Part shown: positions 24,540 through 33,339 of the stretch, piece after piece | How the letters are laid out: every line of letters starts with the position of its first letter | How positions within the stretch are numbered: position 1 is the first letter of the stretch | Assembly: GCF_009711045.1 (NCBI RefSeq) | Contig: NZ_WMJX01000017.1 | Location: forward strand, 15,458-56,295 | Reading direction: 5' to 3' | DNA length: 40,838 bases | From: Myroides albus | GTDB taxonomy: Bacteria > Bacteroidota > Bacteroidia > Flavobacteriales > Flavobacteriaceae | Notes under the pieces: model-generated | The model's input: only the letters and a program-made list of their open reading frames with translations | What the model was told of the DNA's origin: nothing | Database searches by the model: none | Translations under genes and position numbers: made by a program

Positions 24540-25394
24540 ATGGCAAAGAATGATTTGTTTAGAAAAGATTGGTTGGATATTGTCTTTGAACACCGCAATA
24601 AGGCGTATGGAGCGTATAATTTGCGCAAAAACAGTTCGCGTACCACCGTTTTGTCCTTGGTAGCAGGAATGTTCCTCTTTAGTGCCGTATTTATTGTACC
24701 TACAGTGATCTCTAACTTATTTGCGAGTAATGATGAAGGTTCGGTTGTAGTGGTTCCTGATGAGGTTATTAGGCCTAAAGCAGTAGAAGTGGAAACCTTT
24801 ATACCTAAGGAAGAGCCAATCGTAGAACTCCCTGCCAAAAAGGTAGAAACAGTATTAAGCAAGATTAAAGAAGTAGAGTTTCGCGAGTTGGAGGCAGCAG
24901 ATGCGAATGAGGTTACTAAAGTAGCCCCTAAAGTGGATGATTTTATTGATGCTAACCCAGGAGCACATAATTTAGATGCTAATCCAGATGGGGTAATTGC
25001 TATTGATGAAGCCAGAACAGATAATCCAGATGAAGTGGTGGATTCCAATGACGCTACAAAAGGAGTAGGGCTGGAAGATACGACAGTATATATAGGAGTA
25101 TCTACTAAGGCAGAACCTTATGAGACATTGGCTAAATTTAACAGCCGATTTGTGGACTCATTTAGGACACCAGAAATAGATGCTGGTGTGAAGGAAGTAA
25201 AAGTTATCCTGTCTTTTATAGTAGAGAAAGACGGTAGTCTAACAGATATCAAAGTGATGAGAGATCCTGGATACGGAGTAGGACAAGAGGCTATCAGAGT
25301 CTTAAAGAGAATGCCAAAATGGAAACCTGCCATGAATAAAGGAAAGGCAGTTCGTTCTCAGTTCACACTACCTGTTACGATTAGAGTTCAGTAA
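24540..25394 (+). CDS. tonB: energy transducer TonB (Bacteroidota type)
   Basis: A 284-aa inner-membrane protein that couples the proton-motive force, through ExbB-ExbD, to outer-membrane receptors. The cytoplasmic N-terminus (RKDWLDIVFEHRNKAYGAYNLR) is the typical Bacteroidota opening. A membrane helix spans about residues 35-60. A long acidic linker (about 65-190), much poorer in Pro and Lys than the E. coli protein, leads to the TonB C-terminal domain (about 195-284) with VEKDGSLTDIKVMRDPG and MPKWKPAMNKGKAVRSQFTLPV. No exbB or exbD is adjacent. The leader carries a hairpin of unknown role. Confidence 0.93.
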   Translation: MAKNDLFRKDWLDIVFEHRNKAYGAYNLRKNSSRTTVLSLVAGMFLFSAVFIVPTVISNLFASNDEGSVVVVPDEVIRPKAVEVETFIPKEEPIVELPAKKVETVLSKIKEVEFRELEAADANEVTKVAPKVDDFIDANPGAHNLDANPDGVIAIDEARTDNPDEVVDSNDATKGVGLEDTTVYIGVSTKAEPYETLAKFNSRFVDSFRTPEIDAGVKEVKVILSFIVEKDGSLTDIKVMRDPGYGVGQEAIRVLKRMPKWKPAMNKGKAVRSQFTLPVTIRVQ

Positions 25395-25417
25395 ATTGTT
25401 TAGACTTTTCTATATGA

Positions 25418-25447
25418 AGCAGTATTCAGAAATGATGCTGCTTTTTA
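25418..25447 (+). terminator. terminator after tonB
   Basis: AGCAG (25419-25423) pairs with CTGCT (25439-25443), with additional imperfect pairing in TATT/AATGAT, followed by TTTTT. Weaker than other terminators in this window. Confidence 0.6.
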
Positions 25448-25833
25448 TGTTTAAGATGTTCATCTATCTTGTGATAAGACGTTTTTAAAAACCTAACCCA
25501 AGCTTTATTTTTGAACTTACACACTTTAAGAGACAGTGCCCAAAGCAATTCTACTTCATATCTCTTTCATTTCTTCTACAACTATACTACAGTATGCTTT
25601 TTTCTTAGATTCAGAGCTATTTTGTATAATTACTTTTCGTTTTTATGTCTATCGCTTAATCTGTGTTAAAGAGGGATATGGCAATCATATGTGTACACAC
25701 AGCGTCTTTAGATTTAATGAAGCATTGCAGATAGTTTGGGTTTTAGTGCTTAGTTATAGTAAATATTGTTTTAGGGGTGAATTATATTGCATTAATCTTT
25801 GTGTGTTCGAGATTGAAAAAAGAAAAGTTGTAA
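25448..25833. other. intergenic stretch with no recognisable gene
   Basis: About 390 bp downstream of tonB. A plus-strand frame open from a GTG at 25536 to 25883 has no signal peptide, low-complexity composition (many Ile, Phe, Cys, Tyr) and no family resemblance, so it is probably a chance frame. No strong repeat or hairpin was seen. The stretch lies beside the ankyrin-like scrap and may be eroded coding DNA. Confidence 0.35.
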
Positions 25834-25898
25834 ATGGTAAAGAAGAAGAAAACCCTGCCCAAGGACTTTCAAGAATTAGTTGACACAACAGTACTTTG
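25834..25898 (+). pseudogene. possible 5' scrap of an ankyrin-repeat protein gene
   Basis: ATG at 25834 opens a short frame reading MVKKKKTLPKDFQELVDTT before a stop at 25896-25898. The start resembles the N-terminus I associate with some Bacteroidota ankyrin-repeat proteins (KKxKTLPKDFEELxxxGD), from memory only. No downstream ankyrin sequence follows. If correct, nearly all of the gene has been deleted. A chance match is possible for so short a segment. Confidence 0.3.
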
Positions 25899-26009
25899 AA
25901 AGAGTATTAAGTCATTGTGTTTTCATAGCGATGTATTGATTCTGTTTCTAATTAATTAGTTTTAATGTGGAATCTTTGAATTTTAATAGAGTTGTATTTA
26001 AAAACTTTT

Positions 26010-26017
26010 TACTTTTG
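26010..26017 (+). promoter_or_regulatory. -7 element of the purine permease gene
   Basis: TACTTTTG fits TAnnTTTG exactly and lies 21 bp upstream of the start. A TTG at 25992-25994 is only 15 bases upstream, shorter than usual, so the -33 is doubtful. Confidence 0.4.
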
Positions 26018-26038
26018 TTTGCTTAACGCAACAACACA

Positions 26039-27379
26039 ATGAAAAACTTTTTGGAGAACTACTTTCAGTTAAGTAGTAACGGTACCACTATAAAACGTGA
26101 GTTTGTAGCTGGGATAATTACTTTTTTAACCATGTCTTATATCTTGGTTGTGAATCCGAATATTCTTGCGGATGCCGGGATGGATAAGAGTGCTTTGTTT
26201 ACCACAACTGCTTTAGCTACTATTTTTGCAACACTGTTAATGGGCTTGTATGCCAAATTGCCTATTGCTCAAGCTCCAGGAATGGGATTGAATAGTTTCT
26301 TTACTTATTCTGTTGTTTTGACTTTAGGGTATTCATGGCAGTTTGCTTTGACAGCAGTATTTATTGAAGGGATCATTTTTCTACTTTTAACCTTCTTTAA
26401 TGTTAGGGAATTAATCGTAAAGAGTATTCCAAAAGTACTCAAAGAAGCTATCCCTGCTGGAATAGGTTTGTTCATAACGCTTATAGGTCTAAAGAGTGCA
26501 GGTGTGGTAGTAGGAGATCCCAATACTTTGGTTCGCTTAGGTGATTTTAGTCAACATACCGTATGGATAACGCTTGTAGGGTTGGTCGTTACTGGTATTT
26601 TATTGATTAGAAATGTAAATGGAGCCATTCTCTTTGGTATCCTTGCGGCGACAGTCTTTGGAGTTATTTTAGGTGATGTATCTTTGCCGAGTAGAGTGGT
26701 AGATTTACCTCCTTCAATTGAGCCTATCTTTGGAGAAGCTATCAAACCTATGTTTACGGCAGAAGGTTGGAACCAGATCTTGTCTATAGATATGGTTGTA
26801 GTTGTTTTTACTTTCTTGTTTGTTAATTTGTTTGATACAGTAGGTACCTTAATTGGTGTGATTTCTAAAACGAATATAGCGGACAAGGATGGGAATTTTC
26901 CTCAAATGAAAAAGGCTTTATTTACGGATGCAATGGGGACTACTTTTGGAGCGATATTAGGGACAAGTTCTGTGACTTCGTATGTAGAGAGTGCCTCTGG
27001 TGTGGCATCGGGAGGTAGAACTGGACTAACTGCAGTAAGTGTAGCTGTTATGTTTGCCTTAGCTTTATTCTTGGGACCGATATTCTTGATGATTCCTGCA
27101 GCTGCTACAGCTCCAGCATTGATAATCGTAGGGCTATTTATGATTAGTTCTGTATCGAATATCAATTTTAATAATCTATCAGATGGCTTACCTGCATTTT
27201 TAACGATAGTTTTTATGCCATTCACTTATAGTATTGCAGAGGGAATTGTATTTGGTATTTTGAGTTTTACAGTTTTAAAATTAGGTGCTAATCAGCATAA
27301 GGATATTACCCCGACGGTATATGTACTTTCTATATTGTTCTTGATAAAGATTGTATTAGACGTGGTGTCTATCGGATAA
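26039..27379 (+). CDS. NCS2 family purine permease (AzgA/PbuG branch)
   Basis: A 446-aa inner-membrane transporter with about 12-14 helices, probably a proton symporter for hypoxanthine, guanine or adenine. Family marks are the early TFLTMSYILVVNPNIL helix, the APGMGLNSFFTYSVV motif near residue 82, the VNLFDTVGTLIGV segment near 263 and the GTSSVTSYVESASGVASGG motif near 309, the last typical of the AzgA branch as opposed to uracil/xanthine members. It is monocistronic, with no purine-type riboswitch seen in the 600-bp upstream region. The exact base transported cannot be read from the sequence. Confidence 0.93.
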   Translation: MKNFLENYFQLSSNGTTIKREFVAGIITFLTMSYILVVNPNILADAGMDKSALFTTTALATIFATLLMGLYAKLPIAQAPGMGLNSFFTYSVVLTLGYSWQFALTAVFIEGIIFLLLTFFNVRELIVKSIPKVLKEAIPAGIGLFITLIGLKSAGVVVGDPNTLVRLGDFSQHTVWITLVGLVVTGILLIRNVNGAILFGILAATVFGVILGDVSLPSRVVDLPPSIEPIFGEAIKPMFTAEGWNQILSIDMVVVVFTFLFVNLFDTVGTLIGVISKTNIADKDGNFPQMKKALFTDAMGTTFGAILGTSSVTSYVESASGVASGGRTGLTAVSVAVMFALALFLGPIFLMIPAAATAPALIIVGLFMISSVSNINFNNLSDGLPAFLTIVFMPFTYSIAEGIVFGILSFTVLKLGANQHKDITPTVYVLSILFLIKIVLDVVSIG

Positions 27380-27454
27380 TACAATAAATTGAAAAAGGGA
27401 ATTTGGTTTCGAGAAAACTTATTACCTTGTTTGAAATTATAAAACAAGTAGCAT

Positions 27455-28396
27455 ATGAAGACTCGAATTGCAATTTTAGGCATAGGAGGTGTTGGGGGTT
27501 TTTATGGTGGTCTATTAGCAAGTTATTATAAAAATGACCCCAGTATTGAAATAATTTTTGTTGCAAGAGGTGATAATTACCAAGTGATAAGTACCAGTGG
27601 GATTGAAGTTTATACTGATAAGGAGAAATGGGTAGGAAAACCTAATTTAGTTGTTGATCACATCAAGAAAGCTGGTAAGTTAGACTACATTATCTTAGCG
27701 ACAAAAGGATATGATTTGGAACCAGTCATTAGCGATCTTAAAGAGGTCGTAGATGATAGTACCGTTATATTGCCCCTTTTAAATGGAGTAGAAGCTTTCG
27801 AATTGTTAGCCTCTGCATTCAAAGAAGGACAGGTCTGGAAGGGGTGCACTTATATTGTAACTCGATTGAAAGAACCAGGTGTAGTGGATAATCCCAGTGG
27901 AAGACAACGTATACTCTTTGGTTTAGACAAAGAGCTTACCCCGCAAATGAGCTTTTTTGAAAAGATATTGACTGACGCGGGAATTAATGCCTTAGCGACA
28001 TGTGATATTAGTAGGGAAGTGTGGGAGAAGTATATTTTGGTTTCTTCTTCTGCGACTGCGACAACGTATTATAACTCTTGTTTTGGCGGCGTAATGGAGC
28101 ATCACGCAGATGTTATGCACCAGCTCTTGATCGAGATATCGTCATTGGCGAGAGCTAAGGGAATTACTTTGTCAGCTGATATTGTAGATGTAGTGGAAGG
28201 TAGGTTAAAGGCTATACCTTATGAATCGACAACATCTATGCACAGTGATTTTCTTAGTGGTAAGCTTTCTAATGAATTGGGGATTATGACAGGTTATATT
28301 GTCAAAGAGGCAGTAAAATATGGTGTTGAGGTACCTAAGTACAAAGAGATGTTCGAAAACCTAAGTCAGAGAACAGGAGAGAAGTATTTAAAATAG
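27455..28396 (+). CDS. ketopantoate reductase family (2-dehydropantoate 2-reductase-like) protein
   Basis: A 313-aa NADPH-dependent reductase of the ApbA/PanE family. The Rossmann start GIGGVGGFYGGLLA is at residues 9-22, the LDYIILATKGYDLEPVI segment near 78, PLLNGVEAFELL near 108, and the C-terminal helical domain includes EVWEKYILVSSSATATTYY and SMHSDFLSGKLSNELG (the latter a substrate-binding motif). PanE makes pantoate for coenzyme A, but many paralogs act on other 2-oxo acids, and no pan genes are adjacent. It stands alone, 75 bp past the permease, with a strong terminator 26 bp after its stop. Confidence 0.85.
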   Translation: MKTRIAILGIGGVGGFYGGLLASYYKNDPSIEIIFVARGDNYQVISTSGIEVYTDKEKWVGKPNLVVDHIKKAGKLDYIILATKGYDLEPVISDLKEVVDDSTVILPLLNGVEAFELLASAFKEGQVWKGCTYIVTRLKEPGVVDNPSGRQRILFGLDKELTPQMSFFEKILTDAGINALATCDISREVWEKYILVSSSATATTYYNSCFGGVMEHHADVMHQLLIEISSLARAKGITLSADIVDVVEGRLKAIPYESTTSMHSDFLSGKLSNELGIMTGYIVKEAVKYGVEVPKYKEMFENLSQRTGEKYLK

Positions 28397-28422
28397 ATTT
28401 TATATCTAATAATATGAAATTA

Positions 28423-28459
28423 AAAAAGGAGTGTATTCATACAGAATACACTCCTTTTT
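28423..28459. terminator. strong bidirectional terminator
   Basis: AAAAAGGAGTGTATTC (28423-28438) is perfectly complementary to 28444-28459, with a 5-base loop and A/T tails on both sides. It serves the reductase (plus) and the convergent gene at 28489-29106 (minus). Confidence 0.9.
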
Positions 28460-28488
28460 AGTTTGTTTGAAAAAAAATATCACTTTAC

Positions 28489-29106
28489 TTATTTGGTTTT
28501 CTGTGGAGCTATTGCTTCTGTAGGTTCACTATGTTGTTGCATCATTTTCATAAATTCTTCGCGTTGCCTTTGCATATCTTCTTGCATCGATTGCATCATC
28601 TCCATGATATCACTTGTAAAGAAACTGTCTTGTTCTCCTGCATGGCTATTGCCAAACATGGAACTTTGCATACCGAAATTACTTTGGTTGCTAAACATGG
28701 GGTTATTTGGAGTTGAAATTTCTAAGTATTTATCTCCTTTGTCGTTCTCGTGAATTGTTATCGAATAAGGACTTATCCCCATGGAGTTATACTCTGACTT
28801 TTGTTGAGAAGACCCTCTTTCGTCAATAAATTTTGTCGTAATACCGATGATCTCACCTTTGTCATTTCTCTTGATGTTCGAAAAGTTTAAGGTAGCTACT
28901 TTTTCATCGTTGACTTCTTTTTTTATCAACTCTAAATCAGTATCTTTAGTTTCCTTAGTAATTTTGTACTCATAGGTAGTGCTTTTTACCTTGAAGTCAT
29001 TCTTTTTCTCTTGTGCATGGCTAAAGTCAATTCCTGCAGAGATCAATAAAAACGTTAGCATTAGAATACTACTTGTGAATTTCATGCGTTTAGTTACTTT
29101 TTTCAT
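28489..29106 (-). CDS. secreted protein resembling the C-terminal tail of BlaR1/M56 proteins
   Basis: A 205-aa exported protein with a signal peptide (about residues 8-32, ending SHAQ). The ATG at 29106 or the one seven codons later could be used. Residues about 40-110 (YKITKETKDTDLELIKKE, then FSNIKRNDKGEIIGITTKF) match what I know of the periplasmic tail repeats of Bacteroidota M56/BlaR1-like peptidases (ITKxTxDxELExxKKE and KRNxKGEI). The peptidase itself is absent. The C-terminal third is rich in Met and Gln (MEMMQSMQEDMQRQREEFM) and probably helical. Function unknown; a free-standing ligand-sensing or metal-binding role is possible. Confidence 0.75.
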   Translation of the reverse strand: MKKVTKRMKFTSSILMLTFLLISAGIDFSHAQEKKNDFKVKSTTYEYKITKETKDTDLELIKKEVNDEKVATLNFSNIKRNDKGEIIGITTKFIDERGSSQQKSEYNSMGISPYSITIHENDKGDKYLEISTPNNPMFSNQSNFGMQSSMFGNSHAGEQDSFFTSDIMEMMQSMQEDMQRQREEFMKMMQQHSEPTEAIAPQKTK

Positions 29107-29206
29107 TGTAAATATGTTTTTATTATAAGTTGATTGTTGCTAAGTTAGTTTTTATAGTTTTAAAATAGATATAAATTATTACTATCAAATGTTAAAATGA
29201 TGTGTT

Positions 29207-30058
29207 ATGAAAGGTGAATTATTTAAAAAGACAGTTGTATTAAAGAGCTCAAATAATAGAGATATATTGTCGGATATTACCCGTCCAGCAAATGATAAAG
29301 TATTGCCTTTGGTGATATTCTGTCATGGATATAAAGGTTTTAAAGATTGGGGAGCTTGGGATTTAGCGATGGATTATATTGCAGAGAAGGGATGCTGTGT
29401 AGTGAAGTTTAATTTTTGTATGAATGGTACTACGGTTGACAAGCCTACGGAGTTTGAGGATTTAGAAGCTTTCGGACATAGCACTTATAGCCAAGAACAA
29501 AACGATTTGACTACTGTAATCGATTATTATAAAACACTTGATGGGATAGATGCGAGTAATATTTATTTGATTGGGCATAGCCGTGGAGGTGGCGCAGTCA
29601 TTCTTCAAGGATATTTTAATTCTGATGTAAAGGGAGTTATTACTTGGGCAGGTGTTTCTGATTTTAGAAAGCGCTTTCCACATCACGATCGCTTTGATCA
29701 ATGGAAAGAACAAGGGGTATTCTATGTAATCAACGGAAGGACAAATCAGAAGATGCCACATTACTTTACTTTTTGGGAGGATTACGAGCAAAATGAAGAA
29801 CAACTTAATGTACAAGTCGCAGCTCAACATTTGAATAAGCCAACGTTGATTGTACAGGGGACTGAGGATGAGGCTGTGCCGTTAAAAGAAGCTCAATTAC
29901 TTCATCAGTGGATTTCGAACTCTCTACTCAATATTGTAGATGGTGCTAATCACGTCTTTGGGGCAAAACACCCTTATGAGGATAAAGAGTTGCCATTGCA
30001 TCTCAAACAAGTAGCGGAGGCAACAGCCACGTTTATATTGGACAATGAAAAGCAATAA
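29207..30058 (+). CDS. alpha/beta hydrolase (dienelactone-hydrolase-like)
   Basis: A 283-aa cytoplasmic serine hydrolase. LVIFCHGYKGFKDWGAW forms the oxyanion region near residues 36-52, the nucleophile elbow is IGHSRGGG (Ser near 125), the acid lies in GTEDEAVPLKEA and the catalytic His in DGANHVFG near 250. The complete triad suggests an active enzyme. No signal peptide is present. The substrate is unknown; relatives act as esterases or acyl-peptidase-type hydrolases. It stands alone, divergent from the secreted protein gene and followed by a strong terminator. Confidence 0.88.
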   Translation: MKGELFKKTVVLKSSNNRDILSDITRPANDKVLPLVIFCHGYKGFKDWGAWDLAMDYIAEKGCCVVKFNFCMNGTTVDKPTEFEDLEAFGHSTYSQEQNDLTTVIDYYKTLDGIDASNIYLIGHSRGGGAVILQGYFNSDVKGVITWAGVSDFRKRFPHHDRFDQWKEQGVFYVINGRTNQKMPHYFTFWEDYEQNEEQLNVQVAAQHLNKPTLIVQGTEDEAVPLKEAQLLHQWISNSLLNIVDGANHVFGAKHPYEDKELPLHLKQVAEATATFILDNEKQ

Positions 30059-30140
30059 GTTTTTTAGGTCAGATATTCCTTTGAGGTTGTGGTAATATCC
30101 TGTTTTGAATACAAGACAATTTAATTGAGAAAATAGAATA

Positions 30141-30185
30141 AAAAAAGCGAAACAAGAATTTGACGTTTTCTTGTTTCGCTTTTTT
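30141..30185. terminator. strong bidirectional terminator
   Basis: AAAAAAGCGAAACAAGAA (30141-30158) is perfectly complementary to 30168-30185, with a 9-base loop. It separates the hydrolase (plus) from ctaA (minus). Confidence 0.9.
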
Positions 30186-30203
30186 ATGTATTTAATTTCT
30201 TTT

Positions 30204-31244
30204 TTAGTCTTCCGAACTTCTACCGCAGTAGTAACATTTTCTTGCTTCGAGAATTAATTTGAATTGTACTCCAAATAGTATAGAAGCCAGTACTAAGTGC
30301 GCTGTTTGTGATCCAAATGGGAAGTGAAGATAATTCATCAAAACCCCCGTAAATACTTCTAAGATTAGCAAAATCATAACCCATTTCATTTTGTCAAATC
30401 CAAGGTTGTATTTTCTATTGGTGTAGAACAAATAGATGTTTACAGCTAAAATTAAAAAGGAGAAACTACGGTGTATGTAGAACTCAATATTTGGCATATT
30501 TAACCATAAATGTTCATTGCCAATTCCCGCTTGTATCTTTTCATCTATAAACTCTCTTACTTGAGTACCTAATACAGTTTGTACTAATGTAAAGATTAAG
30601 GATACAATAAGTATGGTTTTGAAACTGCTGTGGTATTTTCTAATTTCTTCATTTCTACATCTACATGCGTGTATGATACTGATAATAATCGCTACGATAA
30701 CTAACGCCATTACCATGTGAACTGTAATCTTAATTGGGTTTAGTACGGAATAAACAACAACTGCACCTAACCACGCTTGAAATACCATTAAAGCAACAAC
30801 TAACCACGAGGCAAGTGTAATGGATTTTCGCTCTTTCCAATATGAAAACGAGGCAATAGCCATTGCCAAACAAGCTAATCCTGCCAAAGCACCACATAAC
30901 CTATTGATGTATTCGGTCCAAGTGTGATTTGGATTAAACTCAGCATAATCGTGCTTAGTATATTTTTCCCAGTGAACCTCGTTATACTCAGATGTTGTTG
31001 TAAAATCCTCTTTTGCTTTCCATAAACTATCGTCATGAATAATCATTTGTCCTTTTTCATATTGACGATCTGGTTGCCATTGCAATACTTCAACATCAGT
31101 AGGAGGGATGTAGTATCCGAAACATTTAGGCCAGTCTGGACAACCCATTCCTGAACCTGTCATCCTTACCGCTGCACCAGCAAATATCACTAAATACACT
31201 AATATTAGTGAAGCTTTAGCAAAGGGTAAAAAATAATTTTTCAT
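30204..31244 (-). CDS. ctaA: heme A synthase (CtaA / Cox15 family)
   Basis: A 346-aa membrane enzyme that oxidises heme O to heme A for cytochrome aa3-type oxidase. Family marks are GAAVRMTGSGMGCPDWPKCFG (residues about 23-43), the EYINRLCG motif near 110, and further conserved His in KITVHMVMA, EFYIHRSFSF and QTAHLVLA. The long loop between the first two helices (about 45-105) is as in other Flavobacteria. The C-terminus ends CYYCGRSSED, an unusual CxxC pair. It is last in a unit of tsaC, cca and ctaA, 12 bp behind cca. Confidence 0.94.
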   Translation of the reverse strand: MKNYFLPFAKASLILVYLVIFAGAAVRMTGSGMGCPDWPKCFGYYIPPTDVEVLQWQPDRQYEKGQMIIHDDSLWKAKEDFTTTSEYNEVHWEKYTKHDYAEFNPNHTWTEYINRLCGALAGLACLAMAIASFSYWKERKSITLASWLVVALMVFQAWLGAVVVYSVLNPIKITVHMVMALVIVAIIISIIHACRCRNEEIRKYHSSFKTILIVSLIFTLVQTVLGTQVREFIDEKIQAGIGNEHLWLNMPNIEFYIHRSFSFLILAVNIYLFYTNRKYNLGFDKMKWVMILLILEVFTGVLMNYLHFPFGSQTAHLVLASILFGVQFKLILEARKCYYCGRSSED

Positions 31245-31256
31245 ATATATTGTCTA

Positions 31257-32693
31257 TTATTTATTGACTATTTCTAATCCCATTTTTTTAGCTTTTTCAA
31301 GCATAAAATGGTAAGCAGCTTCATATTCATTTGGTATAACACCTTCTAAAATAGCTTCTTTGATTGATTCTTTGATTGAACCAATTTCTCTGCAAGGTTT
31401 TAAACCAAATATATCCATAATTTCTTCACCTGTAATAGGAGGTTGGAAATTGCGAACATGATCTCTTTCTTCTACTTCAACAATTTTTTGTCTAACAACT
31501 TTGAAATTATTGTGGTATTTCTTGAATTTATTTGGATTCTTAGTGGTAATGTCTGCTTCACATAGCGTCATCAAATCTTCTACATTTTCCCCTGCATCAA
31601 AAACTAAACGTCGCACTGCAGAATCAGTAACTTCTTTCTGTGCTAAGACAATTGGCCTTGAGCTCATCATAACCATCTTTTGAACAAACTTCATTTTTTG
31701 ATTCAATGGCATGTGTAAACGAGTGAAGATTTTCTTCACCATTTTGCCTCCTAAAAACTCGTGCCCATGAAAGGTCCAACCGTTTCTCTTTGTATATCTC
31801 TTAGTAGGAGCTTTGCCAATGTCGTGTAAAAGGGCTGCCCATCTAAGCCATAAGTCATCTGTGTTTTGACTAATGTTATCTACAACCTCTAAAGTGTGAT
31901 AGAAGTTGTTTTTATGTGTGTGACCTTCAATTTCTTCTACTTGGTTTAGTGCAGTTAATTCAGGAAGAATCAAGTCTAATAACCCTGTTTTATACAATAA
32001 AAGAAATCCTTTAGAAGGAGTTGTTGTCAATAGTATTTTGTTCAACTCCTCGACGATTCTCTCTCCTGAAATAATATCTAAACGCTTGTGATTTCGAGTA
32101 ATTGACTCAAAGGAATCTTCGTGAATAAAGAAATCTAACTGAGCAGCAAAACGCACTGCTCGCATCATGCGCAACGGATCGTCAGAATAGGTAATATCTG
32201 GATCTAAAGGAGTGCGTATAATTTTGTTATTCAAATCACTAACGCCGTTAAAGGGATCTAACAATTCGCCGTAGTTTGCTTTGTTTAAAGATAAAGCCAA
32301 GGCGTTAATTGTAAAATCACGTCTGTTCTGATCATCTTGTAGTGTGCCATCTTCTACTACAGGCTTTCTACTGTCAAAGTGATAAGATTCTTTTCGTGCA
32401 CCAACAAATTCGATATCCATATCATCAAAGCGCAACATGGCTGTGCCATAGTTTTTAAACACTTGAACTTTGGGTTGATTAGGCAATAATTTAGAAACTT
32501 CCAAAGCAAGTTCAATACCACTGCCAACAGCAACAATATCAATGTCTTTCTTAGTGTTTCTTTGAAGTAAGAAGTCTCGAACGTAACCGCCAATCACATA
32601 ACTGTCAACTTTTAGGTTTTCAGCTGCTTTTGATACGTAATCAAATATAGGATTTGTTAAGGCTTCTTTATATATTGGAGTTTTAGTATTCAT
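31257..32693 (-). CDS. cca: CCA tRNA nucleotidyltransferase with HD domain
   Basis: A 478-aa enzyme that adds or repairs the 3' CCA of tRNAs. The nucleotidyltransferase head shows VIGGYVRDFLL and the DIDIVAVG catalytic carboxylates near residue 52, RRDFTINALA and GEL-type segments near 140, and the DPLRMMRAVRFAAQL helix near 178. The C-terminal HD domain has HTLEVVDN and the RWAALLHDIGKAPTK motif. At least four tRNAs in this window lack encoded CCA, so the enzyme is needed. It is the middle gene of tsaC-cca-ctaA. A domain fusion of this type is normal in Bacteroidota. Confidence 0.95.
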   Translation of the reverse strand: MNTKTPIYKEALTNPIFDYVSKAAENLKVDSYVIGGYVRDFLLQRNTKKDIDIVAVGSGIELALEVSKLLPNQPKVQVFKNYGTAMLRFDDMDIEFVGARKESYHFDSRKPVVEDGTLQDDQNRRDFTINALALSLNKANYGELLDPFNGVSDLNNKIIRTPLDPDITYSDDPLRMMRAVRFAAQLDFFIHEDSFESITRNHKRLDIISGERIVEELNKILLTTTPSKGFLLLYKTGLLDLILPELTALNQVEEIEGHTHKNNFYHTLEVVDNISQNTDDLWLRWAALLHDIGKAPTKRYTKRNGWTFHGHEFLGGKMVKKIFTRLHMPLNQKMKFVQKMVMMSSRPIVLAQKEVTDSAVRRLVFDAGENVEDLMTLCEADITTKNPNKFKKYHNNFKVVRQKIVEVEERDHVRNFQPPITGEEIMDIFGLKPCREIGSIKESIKEAILEGVIPNEYEAAYHFMLEKAKKMGLEIVNK

Positions 32694-32714
32694 AATGATA
32701 AAAGGACAATACCG

Positions 32715-33287
32715 TTATTTTCTAAGTATTGTCACTTGACTATTTGCTGTTAGTTTTATTACAGTTGATGGTTTAACAGGTTTGATTTCTGTTTGTCTTA
32801 GATTCACAACATAATCTACCCCGTCAATAATTTCCTTTGATATTTCCTTGAAATTTTGAGGAGAAGGCTGTCCGCTTATATTAGCAGAAGTTGAAACCAA
32901 AGGCGATTTCATTCGCTCAATTAATTTAAAACAAAAAGGCTCCGTAACAATTCGAACGCCTAAAGCGTTGTCAGAGGAAATAATCTCTTTAGCAACATAT
33001 CTTGGATTGTCAAGAACAAGTGTTGTTGGCTTGTCGCTATAATCAAGGATATCCCAAGCAACTTCGGGAATTTCGTTAAAAACCCTATGTAGAAGTCTGT
33101 CTCCATTGACAAGAACAATCATGCTTTTGGATTCAGCTCTTTGTTTTAAACTGTAAATTTTCTTTACAGCTTCTGGATTATTTGCGTCACAACCTATTCC
33201 CCATACAGTATCTGTAGGGTATAAAATGATACCACCATTTTTGATTATTTCGTATGCTTTGTGCACTTCTGCCTGGATATCTTCCAT
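32715..33287 (-). CDS. tsaC: L-threonylcarbamoyladenylate synthase (TsaC/Sua5/YrdC)
   Basis: A 190-aa enzyme for the first step of the tRNA modification t6A at position 37 of ANN-decoding tRNAs. The YrdC fold is clear: GGIILYPTDTVWGIGCDA near residues 18-35, IYSLKQRAESKSMIVLV near 45 and SPLVSTSANISGQPSP near 128. It is the short TsaC type without the C-terminal Sua5 domain. It is the first gene in a unit followed by cca (21-bp gap) and ctaA. A -7 element lies 45 bp upstream. Confidence 0.93.
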   Translation of the reverse strand: MEDIQAEVHKAYEIIKNGGIILYPTDTVWGIGCDANNPEAVKKIYSLKQRAESKSMIVLVNGDRLLHRVFNEIPEVAWDILDYSDKPTTLVLDNPRYVAKEIISSDNALGVRIVTEPFCFKLIERMKSPLVSTSANISGQPSPQNFKEISKEIIDGVDYVVNLRQTEIKPVKPSTVIKLTANSQVTILRK

Positions 33288-33331
33288 TGTGTTTAAAAAA
33301 AGTTGTAGTTTGTGTGTATGTTTTTGTGGGG

Positions 33332-33339
33332 CAAAATTA
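33332..33339 (-). promoter_or_regulatory. -7 element of the tsaC-cca-ctaA unit
   Basis: TAATTTTG on the minus strand fits TAnnTTTG exactly, 45 bp upstream of the tsaC start. A matching -33 TTG was not found at the usual distance. Confidence 0.45.

Noticed and set aside
24518..25048. Minus-strand 176-aa Ser/Thr-rich frame
   Set aside because: It is the antisense shadow of tonB, which has a clear domain structure on the plus strand.
25536..25883. Plus-strand 115-aa frame starting with GTG
   Set aside because: No ribosome site, signal or family resemblance; composition is like translated AT-rich noncoding DNA, and it runs over the ankyrin-like scrap in another frame.
26902..27225. Minus-strand 107-aa frame inside the purine permease gene
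   Set aside because: Antisense shadow; the permease motifs on the plus strand are unambiguous.
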